Shown piece by piece: positions 44,054 to 53,818 of a DNA stretch of 64,000 nucleotides. Origin of the DNA: Streptomyces shenzhenensis (GTDB taxonomy: Bacteria; Actinomycetota; Actinomycetes; Streptomycetales; Streptomycetaceae); contig NZ_JAJONF010000002.1 of the NCBI RefSeq assembly GCF_021462265.1, positions 372,001 through 436,000 of the forward strand, read 5' to 3'. Position numbers and translations under genes: made by a program. Numbering within the stretch: position 1 is the stretch's first letter; each line of letters starts with the position of its first letter. The notes beneath the pieces were generated by a model. It did not search any database and had not been told where the DNA came from. It saw only the letters and a program-made list of their open reading frames with translations.

Positions 44054-44318
44054 GGCGGCCTCCGTCGGTCAGATGCCGGACGAAGGCGTCCGAGCCCGGG
44101 AAGTAGAGAGTCACCCGTCCGTCGTCGGCCCAGCGCACGTCGTACGGCGGGCTGCCGTCCGGGTGGTGCACCCCGACGACCTCGCCGTCCCGGGCCACGA
44201 CCCCGTCCGCGGTGCCGCGCACCACGATCTCGTCGCCGACCCGGGCGTGCATCGAACCGCCGGTCGCCTCCTGGCGGGTCCCCGGATCCGTCTTCCTGCT
44301 CGGTGCGGGAGCGGTCAT
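44037..44318 (-). CDS. DUF1918 protein
   Basis: About 93 residues. An SH3-like small beta protein with MHARVGDEIVVRG near 23, GEVVGVHHPDGSPPYDVRW near 45 and HVTLYFPG-like GRVTLYFPGSDAF near 68. Function unknown; frequent in actinobacterial stress clusters. GGAGGCGAGGACG precedes the chosen ATG. First gene of a two-gene unit with the Usp. Confidence 0.82.
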   Translation of the reverse strand: MTAPAPSRKTDPGTRQEATGGSMHARVGDEIVVRGTADGVVARDGEVVGVHHPDGSPPYDVRWADDGRVTLYFPGSDAFVRHLTDGGRHDPDR

Positions 44319-44364
44319 CGTCCTCGCCTCCTTCGGGGCGGCGCGGCGCTGCGGCCGCCGCTTC

Positions 44365-44449
44365 CATGGAAACGCCGACAGCGCCGGGGTGCCAGTGCCG
44401 TTGGTCCCCCTCCCGGGCCTGTCGGCCCACCCGCAGGCCCACCGGGACC
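44365..44449 (-). promoter_or_regulatory. Triple-box promoter of the DUF1918-Usp unit
   Basis: GTGCCGTTGGTCCC (44395-44408), GGGCCTGTCGGCCC (44415-44428) and GGCCCACCGGGACC (44436-44449), starts 20 and 21 bp apart. A -10 candidate TTCCAT+GG on the minus strand (44371-44364) is 23 nt away. Confidence 0.52.
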
Positions 44450-44516
44450 TGCCGGACCTGTGCCCCGTCCCGGCCTCGGCTTCGCCGTGCTCGCGCGGGG
44501 ACACGGGGTGCCTGCC

Positions 44517-44624
44517 CGCCTCTCGCGCCGGTAGCGCTGCGGACTTCGCCGCTGGGCCGGGCCGGTCGTACGCCTCTCGCGCCGGTAGCGCCGCGGACTT
44601 CGGCGCTCGGCCGGCCCGGTCCTA
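44517..44624. repeat. 54-bp direct repeat, two copies
   Basis: Two adjacent copies beginning CGCCTCTCGCGCCGGTAGCG differ at a handful of positions. They lie in the roughly 480-bp gap between the DUF1918 promoter and the end of the V-ATPase operon. Nothing else recognised in that gap. Confidence 0.75.
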
Positions 44625-44799
44625 CGTCGGCCGTGTCGGTCTTCCCGGCCCCGCCGACGAAGCGGTCCTGGACCGCGGCGGCCAGGAAGCCGATCGCCCT
44701 GCGGCCGGTGCGGGCCGCCGAGACCGCCGAGCCCTCGCCGGACCCGGGCCCCACCTCGTCGAGGCCCGTCGTCCCGCGCTCTTCGGCCCGTCGCGCGCC

Positions 44800-45438
44800 T
44801 CATGACCGCCCGGCCGGACCGGCCGGGCCGGGTGCGGCGGCCCAGCTGCGCCGTACCGCCTCCTCCTGTTCGGCCTCCTCCAGTGCCAGTTCCACCACGG
44901 CGAGTTCGCGCTCCAGGCGGGGGATCCAGTGCCGCCGCAGGGCCCGGACCCGCTGCCGGGTACGGGCGGCCTCGGCGGTGAGCAGTTCGGCGGCCGTCCG
45001 GTGGACGGCGTGCTCGGCGGCGGCCCGGACGGCGGCACGGTAGGCCGTCTCGGCGTGTGCCAGGGCGGTGTTGGGGGGAGTCCGCTCCGCCGCGGAGCGG
45101 ACGGGGGCCGTCCAGGCCGCGGTGGCGGGGTGACGCACCCCCATGAGGGCTTCCCAGCCGATCTCGACGTGTGCCGGGTCTGCCGGCACCGCCTCGGCCA
45201 GCGCCCGTTCGCCGCCGAGGAGCACTCCGCGCACCAGCCAGCCGTCGCCGTCGGCCAGCCGGTCCCGCCACACCCGGCCGGCCTCCTCCGCGGCCCGCCG
45301 CGCCGTACGCTCCCGCTCCAGCAGCAGCCGGAGCTTGCGTTCGAGCAGGTCCGCCCCGCGCCGCGCGGCGGTGAGACTGCGCCGCAACCGCAGCCGGCCG
45401 GCGCGGCCCGTCGGCGCCCGGCGCCCGTGCCCGGTCAC
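44800..45438 (-). CDS. V/A-type ATPase subunit D
   Basis: About 212 residues, mostly long helices. The N-terminal GRAGRLRLRRSLTAARRGAD and C-terminal RVRALRRHWIPRLERELAVV match the central-stalk shaft subunit D. It overlaps the subunit B gene by 4 nt and is the last gene of the operon. The 40-residue Gly/Ala/Pro-rich end is unlike well-studied homologues. Confidence 0.85.
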   Translation of the reverse strand: MTGHGRRAPTGRAGRLRLRRSLTAARRGADLLERKLRLLLERERTARRAAEEAGRVWRDRLADGDGWLVRGVLLGGERALAEAVPADPAHVEIGWEALMGVRHPATAAWTAPVRSAAERTPPNTALAHAETAYRAAVRAAAEHAVHRTAAELLTAEAARTRQRVRALRRHWIPRLERELAVVELALEEAEQEEAVRRSWAAAPGPAGPAGRS

Positions 45439-46901
45439 CGGGCTTCCTCCCGCTCTTCCTCCTGCACTTCGTACCGCTCCTCGTCGCGCTCTTCGTTCCG
45501 CGGCGGGCGGTGGGCGTCGAGCAACTCGGCGGGGATCATGCCGAGCTGGCTGTCCGGCAGGGTCAGCAGCACCTCCCAGGCCCGGTCCAGCGACTCGTCC
45601 AGCGGGCGGTTCTCCGTCGTGCCCTGGGCGAGGAACCGGAGCCGGAAGCCGTCCTCCAGGTCGAGGTGGGGCAGGTCGGTCGGGCTGAGCGCCTGCCGCC
45701 CGACCAGATCGGCCAGTTCCCGCACCTGCCGGGACCGGGCCAGCGCGGCGATCAGCTGGGCGGCGACGGCCGGGTGGTCCGCCCGCGTCCGGTCCGGCCC
45801 GGTGCCCTTGCGCATCAGCCGCGACAGTGAGGACAGCGGATCCACGGGCGGATAGGTGCCGGTGGCGTGCAGCTCGGCGGAGAGCACGATCTGCCCCTCC
45901 GTGATGTACCCCGTCAGGTCCGGCACGGGGTGCGTGATGTCACCCGCGGGCATGGTGAGCACCGGCAGCACGGTCACCGAGCCCGGCCTGCCCCGGATCC
46001 GGCCGCAGCGCTCGTAGAGCGAGGCGAGGTCGCTGTAGAGATAGCCCGGGTAGGCCCGGCGGGCCGGGATCTCGCCGCGCGCCGCGGACACCTCGCGCAG
46101 CGCCTCGCAGTAGGCGGTCATGTCGGTCATCACCACGAGGACGTGACGCCCCTGCGTGAACGCCAGGTCCTCGGCCACCGTCAGGGCGAGGCGAGGAGTG
46201 AGCAGCCGCTCGATCACCGGATCGTCGGCGGTGTTCAGGAACAGCACCAGGTCCCGCGCCGCCGACCGCTCCGCCAGCCCGTCCCTGACGAACGCCGCGT
46301 CGGCGTGGGTGAGCCCCATGCCGGCGAACACCACCGCGAACGGCTCGCCGCCGCACGTCGCCTGGGCCGCGATCTGCACGGCCAGCTCCAGGTGGGGCAG
46401 CCCGGCCGCCGAGAACACCGGCAGCTTCTGGCCCCGCACCAGCGTCGTCAGCACATCCACCGCGCCCACCCCGGTCAGCACCGGTTCGTCGGGCGGCTCC
46501 CGGCGCACCGGGTTGATCGGCGCGCCGCCGACCGCCGCGTACGACCCGCCCAGCACCGGCGGCCCGCCGTCGGCCGGCTCGCCGCGCCCGTCGCACACCC
46601 GCCCCAGCCATCCGGGGCCCACCGGGATCCGCAGCGCGGTGCCCGAGAAGGCCACCCGGGTGCCGGCCCGGCCCATGCCCGCCGTCCCCTCCAGCACCTG
46701 CACCACCGCGAGATCCCGGTCCACCTCCAGGACCAGCCCGTGCCGCCGCTCCCCGGAGTCGAGAGCGACCGTGGCGAACTCGTCCCAGCCCACCCCGCGC
46801 ACGCCCGCCACCACGACGAGCGGGCCGCGCAGTTCCCGGACGTCCGTGTACTCGACGTACTCATCGTGCTCGACGTGCTCGACGTCTGCGGGACCGCTCA
46901 T
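45435..46901 (-). CDS. V/A-type ATPase subunit B
   Basis: About 488 residues, the regulatory non-catalytic head subunit. Features are LPVFSAAGLPHLELAVQIAA in place of a P-loop, VLVVMTDMTAYCEALREVSA near 230, PARRAYPGYLYSDLASLYER near 265, and DITHPVPDLTGYITEGQIVL. An acidic 20-residue tail rich in Glu/Arg ends the protein. Overlaps subunit A and D genes by 4 nt each. Confidence 0.95.
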   Translation of the reverse strand: MSGPADVEHVEHDEYVEYTDVRELRGPLVVVAGVRGVGWDEFATVALDSGERRHGLVLEVDRDLAVVQVLEGTAGMGRAGTRVAFSGTALRIPVGPGWLGRVCDGRGEPADGGPPVLGGSYAAVGGAPINPVRREPPDEPVLTGVGAVDVLTTLVRGQKLPVFSAAGLPHLELAVQIAAQATCGGEPFAVVFAGMGLTHADAAFVRDGLAERSAARDLVLFLNTADDPVIERLLTPRLALTVAEDLAFTQGRHVLVVMTDMTAYCEALREVSAARGEIPARRAYPGYLYSDLASLYERCGRIRGRPGSVTVLPVLTMPAGDITHPVPDLTGYITEGQIVLSAELHATGTYPPVDPLSSLSRLMRKGTGPDRTRADHPAVAAQLIAALARSRQVRELADLVGRQALSPTDLPHLDLEDGFRLRFLAQGTTENRPLDESLDRAWEVLLTLPDSQLGMIPAELLDAHRPPRNEERDEERYEVQEEEREEAR

Positions 46902-48643
46902 ACCGGCACCCCCTTCAGCAGACCCAGCACGGTGTCGCGGGCCGCCGCCACCGGAGCCGTCTGCGCGGGCCCCGCCGTCTCGCGGGCCCGCAGCAGCGGG
47001 GTGAAGTCGACCCCCTCGACGTCCTCCACCCGGGCACCGGCGTCGGCCAGCTCCGCACAGCGGTCGATCACCGTCAGCACGGCCTCGACCAGAGCCGCGG
47101 TCTTCTCGGGGGCGCTGTAGGCGTCGGCCGGCGACAGCGCGTTCTGCTGGATCAGCGCCTCCCGCAGCAGCCGCCCGGCGAGCACGCTGATCCGCTCCCG
47201 GGGCGGCAGGGCCGTGACGCCGACCAGTTCGACCAGGTCGGCGAGCCGGTCCGCCTCGGCCAGCAGCCGCGTCACCCGGCCGCGCCGCTCGGCCCACTCG
47301 CCGTCCCCGGCACGCGCGTGCGCGGCGGCCAGCGCCGGGGCGTCGCGGGAGAACGAGTCCGCCCAGGAGACGGCCGGATAGTGCCGCGCGTAGGCGAGGT
47401 CGCGGTCCAGGCTCCACAGGCACCGGACGAACCGTTCGGTGTGCGCGGTGACCGGCTCGGTGCGGTCACCGCCCGGCGGGGACACGGCACCGATCACGGT
47501 GACGGAACCGGTCGCGCCGCCGAGGACGCGCGCGGCGGCGGCCCGCTCGTAGAAGGCGGCCAGACGCGAGGCCAGTCCCGCCGGATAGCCCTCCTCGGCG
47601 GGGAGCTCGCCCATCCGCGAGGCGAACTCGCGCAGCGCCTCCGCCCAGCGCGAGGTCGAGTCGGCGATCAGTACGACGTCGAGCCCCATGTCGCGGAAGT
47701 ACTCGGCGACCGTCGCCGCCGTGTACACACTCGCCTCGCGGGCCATCATCGGCATGTTGGAGGTGTTCGCGATCGTCACGGTCCGCTCCGCCAGCCGGCC
47801 GCCGGTGCGCGGATCGGTCAGCTCCGCCAGCTCCTCGATGACGTCCGCCATCTCGTTGCCGCGCTCGCCGCAGCCCACGTAGACGATCACGTCGGCGTCG
47901 CACCACTTGGCGATCTGCTGCAACAGCATGGTCTTGCCGGTGCCGAAGCCCCCCGGCACGGCGACCGTGCTGCCCCGGGCCACCGGGAAGAGCAGATCGA
48001 CGGCCCGCTGTCCGGTGGTCAGCGGCACCTCGGCCGGCAGCCGCCGCGCGACCGGACGCGGCCTGCGCACCGGCCAGTACTGCGCCATCCGCACCTCGTG
48101 CCCGCCCACCACGGCGAGTACGGCGTCGGCGCCCCACTCGCCCGCCGGGGCGAGCCGGGTCACCTCGCCGGACACGTCCGCGGGCACCAGCAGCCGCAGG
48201 GCCACTCCCGCCCCGATCCCGCCGAGGACAGCACCGGCCGTGACCCGCGTCCCCTCGGTCACCGCCGGTGTGAACCGCCAGGTCCGGCGGCCGGGTCCGG
48301 CGTCCGGCGCGGTGCCCAGGAGCAGGTCCCCGGCGCCCGCCAGCGGACGCAGCAGCCCGTCGTACACGCCCCCGAGCAGATCCGGGGCCAGCCGTACCGA
48401 CAGCGGCCGGCCCTGTGGCTCGACCGGGTGCCCGGGGGCCAGTCCGCCGGTGTACTCGTACGCCTGGACGGCGGCCGTGTCGCCGCGGATCGCGACCACC
48501 TCGCCGGTCAGCCGGTGCCCGCCCAGCTCCACCAGGTCGTGCATGGCCACCGGGGCCGGGCAGGAGATCTCCACGAGAGGGCCGGCGACCCGCAGCACCC
48601 GGGCCGCCTCCGGCGCGGGGCCGGCCGCCGGGGCACGGGTCAC
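46898..48643 (-). CDS. V/A-type ATPase catalytic subunit A
   Basis: About 581 residues. P-loop VPGGFGTGKTMLLQQIAKW near 235, VYVGCGERGNEMADVIEELA with the catalytic Glu, ANTSNMPMMAREASVYTAAT, and LIADSTSRWAEALREFASRM. The non-homologous insert typical of A subunits (RTWRFTPAVTEGTRVTAGAV region) is present and distinguishes it from F-type beta. GTG start overlaps the E-subunit stop. Confidence 0.96.
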   Translation of the reverse strand: MTRAPAAGPAPEAARVLRVAGPLVEISCPAPVAMHDLVELGGHRLTGEVVAIRGDTAAVQAYEYTGGLAPGHPVEPQGRPLSVRLAPDLLGGVYDGLLRPLAGAGDLLLGTAPDAGPGRRTWRFTPAVTEGTRVTAGAVLGGIGAGVALRLLVPADVSGEVTRLAPAGEWGADAVLAVVGGHEVRMAQYWPVRRPRPVARRLPAEVPLTTGQRAVDLLFPVARGSTVAVPGGFGTGKTMLLQQIAKWCDADVIVYVGCGERGNEMADVIEELAELTDPRTGGRLAERTVTIANTSNMPMMAREASVYTAATVAEYFRDMGLDVVLIADSTSRWAEALREFASRMGELPAEEGYPAGLASRLAAFYERAAAARVLGGATGSVTVIGAVSPPGGDRTEPVTAHTERFVRCLWSLDRDLAYARHYPAVSWADSFSRDAPALAAAHARAGDGEWAERRGRVTRLLAEADRLADLVELVGVTALPPRERISVLAGRLLREALIQQNALSPADAYSAPEKTAALVEAVLTVIDRCAELADAGARVEDVEGVDFTPLLRARETAGPAQTAPVAAARDTVLGLLKGVPV

Positions 48644-49149
48644 GGCGGCCCCCACAGCGTCTCGGCCCGCGCCCCCAGCCGGTCCAGGGCACGGTCGGCG
48701 AGGGCGTCCGCCGACAGGTCGGCGCGGCGGCCGGGCACCTCCGCCGTGACCCCGCCACCCGGCGCTTCCGCCACCCGGGCCCCGGGGCCCAGCAGAGCCC
48801 GCGCGGTCCGGGTGAGCCGCCGCTGCCGGCCGGTGTCCTCGGCCAGCGCCCGGCGGACGCCCGCGCGGACCTGGTCGCGCAGCCGGGCGTACACCTCGGC
48901 GCGGGCCGCGAGCTCCGCCGTCCACGCGTCCTGTACGGCCCGCGTCCGCTCCCGGCGCGCGGCGGCGGCCCCGTCGGCCGTGCCGAGGTCCCGGGCGCGC
49001 GCCAGGGACTCCTCGGCCGTGGTGCGGGCCGCGCGCAGGACCTCCTCCGCCTCGGCCCGCGCGCCGTCCAGCACGGCGGCCGCCTCGGCCCGTGCCGTCC
49101 GCAGGAGTCCGGCGCGCACCGGTTCCAGCGCGTCCGGGGGCGCGGCCAT
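48640..49149 (-). CDS. V/A-type ATPase subunit E (peripheral stalk)
   Basis: About 169 residues. A long Ala/Glu/Arg-rich helix (ARAEAEEVLRAARTTAEESL) leads to a C-terminal globular part with ADLSADALADRALDRL. The stator role is inferred from this architecture and the operon position between F and A. It shares one base with the F-subunit stop. Confidence 0.78.
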   Translation of the reverse strand: MAAPPDALEPVRAGLLRTARAEAAAVLDGARAEAEEVLRAARTTAEESLARARDLGTADGAAAARRERTRAVQDAWTAELAARAEVYARLRDQVRAGVRRALAEDTGRQRRLTRTARALLGPGARVAEAPGGGVTAEVPGRRADLSADALADRALDRLGARAETLWGPP

Positions 49150-49370
49150 CAGGGCATCACCACCGTCAGCGGCCGGGACGGGTCCGGGGCCCCCACGTTC
49201 CCCAGCGCCCGAGCCGCCTCCGCCGTGAGGATCACCAGCCCGACCGTCTCCGGAAGCGTCCGCCAGGCCCGCCGGACGGCGTCCGGATCCTCCGCCACGC
49301 GGACGTCGACCCCGGCCAGCGCCAGACCGCTCACGCGGACGTGCGCGCCGATGGCGGCCACGGTCGCCAT
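49149..49370 (-). CDS. V/A-type ATPase subunit F, short form
   Basis: About 73 residues; homologues are around 100. The N-terminal Rossmann-like strand pattern is intact (VRVSGLALAGVDVRVAEDPD, GLVILTAEAARALG), but the C-terminal helix that inserts into the head and couples to rotation is missing or very short. Position between K and E fits F. It starts 2 nt after the K gene. Confidence 0.7.
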   Translation of the reverse strand: MATVAAIGAHVRVSGLALAGVDVRVAEDPDAVRRAWRTLPETVGLVILTAEAARALGNVGAPDPSRPLTVVMP

Positions 49371-49372
49371 CG

Positions 49373-51195
<1,823 letters not shown>

Positions 51196-51199
51196 CGCC

Positions 51200-52123
51200 T
51201 CAGGCCAGGGCATCGAACACCTCGCCCGGCCGGCCGCCGCGCGCCGCCGACTCCAGCGCGGCCCGCACCCGCCACGCGTCCACCGACAGCACGGCGACCG
51301 CGCCCACGACCACCCGCGGCCCGTACCGGCCCTCGCGGAGCAGCGCCGTCCCGTCCCGCAGCACGGTCCGCCACCAGCGGGCCTCGGCCCGCCACAGCCC
51401 GCCCGGCTCCTCGACACCCGACAGGACCCAGCGGGCCGCCGCGGGCAGGCGGCCGTGGAACTCCTCGTACGTGGCGGCGGCCGGCGCCCGCGTTCCGAGC
51501 AGCCGGGCCGCGTCACGCCGTACCGGATCCGGCAGCGACCGCCCCTGGACGAACCGCTCACGGGCCGTCAGCAGCGCGGCCCGGCCCTGTGCCCAGCGGC
51601 GTGCGGGGGGCACGGTGAGGGCGGTGCGGCGGGCGGCGGCCATGCGCATGCCGGTGACCAGCGCCCACGGTGTGTCGGCACCGGGATCGCCCCAGGGCGA
51701 GGCGGCCAGCGCCGCCCGCACCTGTGCGGGGGTGTCCGCGCGTGCCAGGGTCCGCCACGCGGTCTCCAACGCGCCGAGCCGGTACGGCGCGGGTACGTCC
51801 GTGCGGCGGCCGTCGGAGAGGACGTCGACGACGTTGGCGATCTCGAAGCCCGCCGCGAGCGGGACGAGCAGACGAGCACCGCCCGGCGGCAGCCACCCGG
51901 CCAGCACCCGCAGGTGCCAGAGCAGGGTGGCGGACACCGCCCGCTGGGCCTCCGGCAGGTCGGTCGCGGGCCGCGCGTACCTCGCGTACGGCGTCGTGGC
52001 GAGGCGCCGCAGGCCGTCGTCGAGCGTCGGCTCCGCGGCGATCTCCCGCGCCCCGTCGGCTCCCGGGTGCCGGCCGACCAGGCCCTTGGCCCGCACGGTT
52101 CCGGCGACCCAGCCGGCCTTCAT
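51200..52123 (-). CDS. V/A-type ATPase subunit C (rotor cap, d-like)
   Basis: About 307 residues, largely helical, without a catalytic motif. ATD-type segments YARYARPATDLPEAQRAVSA and PLAAGFEIANVVDVL fit the funnel-shaped C/d subunit that links central stalk and c-ring. The assignment rests mostly on operon order (stalk-C-I-K-F-E-A-B-D) and helical repeats. ATG overlaps the upstream gene's stop. Confidence 0.72.
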   Translation of the reverse strand: MKAGWVAGTVRAKGLVGRHPGADGAREIAAEPTLDDGLRRLATTPYARYARPATDLPEAQRAVSATLLWHLRVLAGWLPPGGARLLVPLAAGFEIANVVDVLSDGRRTDVPAPYRLGALETAWRTLARADTPAQVRAALAASPWGDPGADTPWALVTGMRMAAARRTALTVPPARRWAQGRAALLTARERFVQGRSLPDPVRRDAARLLGTRAPAAATYEEFHGRLPAAARWVLSGVEEPGGLWRAEARWWRTVLRDGTALLREGRYGPRVVVGAVAVLSVDAWRVRAALESAARGGRPGEVFDALA

Positions 52124-52629
52124 GGCCCTCCGTCCGGCCCGGCCACGGCCCGCTCCACCGGGCCGGGCGCCCGCGCCCAAGCCTGTTCCCGGACCGCGGG
52201 GGCCGTTCCGTCCTCGGCGGCCCGCAACGCCTCGGCCACCGCCTGCCGCACCAGGTCGGGCATCCGCACCGCGGCCTGTGCCCGGACCGCGGCGGCCGTA
52301 CGGTTCCCGGCCGCCCGCAGCGCCTCCGCCTCCTGCCGGGCCGTCCGCAGCAGCGGCTCCGCGGCCTGTCGGCGTACTTCGGGGGCGCGCTCCCGGGCGG
52401 CCGCCACGATCCGGGCCGCCTCCCGGGCGGCAGCACGCCGGACGGCGTCGGCCCTCTCGGCGGCGGCGGCCCGGATGCTGTCCGCCTCCCGCTGGACATC
52501 CGTCAACGACGCGAGGGCGGGCTCCAGTTCGGCCGCGCGTTCCGCCCTGCGATCGGCGGGCACGCCGACGGCCGACGCACCCGGTGCGGCCACCGGGCGG
52601 AATCGCTCCAGGAAGTCCCGCAGACCCAT
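52120..52629 (-). CDS. Putative V/A-type ATPase peripheral-stalk subunit (G/H-like)
   Basis: About 169 residues. Nearly continuous Ala/Glu/Arg helix with heptad character ([40 protein letters not shown]) after an N-terminal MGLRDFLERFRP. Such a coiled coil would pair with subunit E in the stator. It is the first gene of the nine-gene ATPase operon. Confidence 0.65.
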   Translation of the reverse strand: MGLRDFLERFRPVAAPGASAVGVPADRRAERAAELEPALASLTDVQREADSIRAAAAERADAVRRAAAREAARIVAAARERAPEVRRQAAEPLLRTARQEAEALRAAGNRTAAAVRAQAAVRMPDLVRQAVAEALRAAEDGTAPAVREQAWARAPGPVERAVAGPDGGP

Positions 52630-52667
52630 CGTCCGGCCTCCTGACGGTCGGCTCGGCTGGCTTCTCC

Positions 52668-52766
52668 AGTCTCACCGTTCCCGGTCCGCCCCGCACCGGG
52701 TAGGGCCGTCAAGCCGCCACACCAGGGCCGTTCGGCTCTTGGCGGGCGCGCGGACAACGGAAGACT
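52668..52766. promoter_or_regulatory. Divergent two-box promoter of the V-ATPase operon and CBS-BON gene
   Basis: GGGCCGTCAAGCCG (52703-52716) and GGGCCGTTCGGCTC (52725-52738) are 22 bp apart. Minus-strand GAGACT+GG (52673-52666) lies 29 nt away; plus-strand AAGACT+GG (52761-52768) lies 22 nt away. Both operons could share the boxes. Confidence 0.5.
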
Positions 52767-52803
52767 GGGACCGTAGGCAACTCGACGGATTCCGGAGGCC
52801 ATC

Positions 52804-53649
52804 GTGAACACGCACGAGAACTTCTCCGCGGAGAGCGACGCCCGGCGGTCCGTGCCCCCCCGTCCGTGGAGCCCCGGTGAGCAGATGCGGCAGGACACGC
52901 TCGTCCGCTACCTGGGCGCCGTCGCCACGGCCGCGGCCAGACAGACCGGTACCGAGACCCCGGCTTCCGCCGCCGAGGCACGCCCGACGGCGTCCGCCAC
53001 TCCCGGGGCCGCGCTGCCCCTGGTGCGGGACGTGATGGACGTGCCCGCCGTGTCCGTCCACGACGACCTGCCGTACCGCGACATCGCCCGGCTCCTCGTC
53101 CGCGAGGGGACCAGCGCGGTCCCGGTCGTGGACGCGGAGGACCATGTGGTCGGCGTCGTCTCGGAATCCGATCTGCTGGCGAAGGTCGCCTTCGACGCGT
53201 CCGGGCACCGGCCCGGACCGGTCGGCAGGCTGCGCGAGCGGCGGATGCACGGCAAGGCGCACGGCGAGACGGCCGCCGCTCTGATGACGAGCCCCGCGAT
53301 CACCGTGCTGCCGGGTGCGACGGTCGCCGAGGCCGCCTGGCTCGCCGCCCTGTCCCGTCTGAAGCGGATACCGGTCACCGACCGCGACGGACGCCTGGTC
53401 GGCGTCGTCCGCCGGGACGCCTTGCTGCAGGCGCTGATCAGGGACGACGCGGGCATCCGGGCGGAGGTCGAGGGGCGGATCGCCTCCTTGTGCCCGCCCG
53501 CCGACCGGCAGGCCGTGACGGTGACCGTGCACGACGGCAGCGTGGAGCTGACGGGACGGGTGCCGGCGGCGACGGCGGACCGGCTGGTGGCCGAGATCGA
53601 GGCGATCACGGACGTCGTCGAGGTGAAGAACCTCCTCACCGCCGACTGA
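52804..53649 (+). CDS. CBS-domain pair plus BON domain protein with long N-terminus
   Basis: About 281 residues. A 70-residue polar extension precedes CBS 1 (VRDVMDVPAVSVHDDLPYRD), CBS 2 (AALMTSPAITVLPGATVAEA) and BON (VTVTVHDGSVELTGRVPAAT). The extension, rich in Ala/Thr/Pro, is absent from the paralogues at 8916 and 34221. The GTG lies directly after the promoter region with weak ribosome-site complementarity. Confidence 0.86.
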   Translation: MNTHENFSAESDARRSVPPRPWSPGEQMRQDTLVRYLGAVATAAARQTGTETPASAAEARPTASATPGAALPLVRDVMDVPAVSVHDDLPYRDIARLLVREGTSAVPVVDAEDHVVGVVSESDLLAKVAFDASGHRPGPVGRLRERRMHGKAHGETAAALMTSPAITVLPGATVAEAAWLAALSRLKRIPVTDRDGRLVGVVRRDALLQALIRDDAGIRAEVEGRIASLCPPADRQAVTVTVHDGSVELTGRVPAATADRLVAEIEAITDVVEVKNLLTAD

Positions 53650-53818
53650 TCCGGGGCCCCAGGCCACCGGCGAGGCACGTGCCACCGCGCTCCGGCCCGG
53701 GCGCCCCCCCCGCGTGGGTCCGCGGCCGGAGTGACCGTCCCGCGCCGCGGGTCTACGGTGGATGCGTAGTGATTCGACGTCTCCTCGCCGGTGCACCGAC
53801 GGGTCCAGGAGGAGCGTG

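Noticed and set aside
53716..53758. Boxed promoter for the heme-GAF kinase
   Set aside because: TACGGT is a fair -10, but no 14-bp box is recognisable at the expected distance, so the kinase may not be under the shared regulator.
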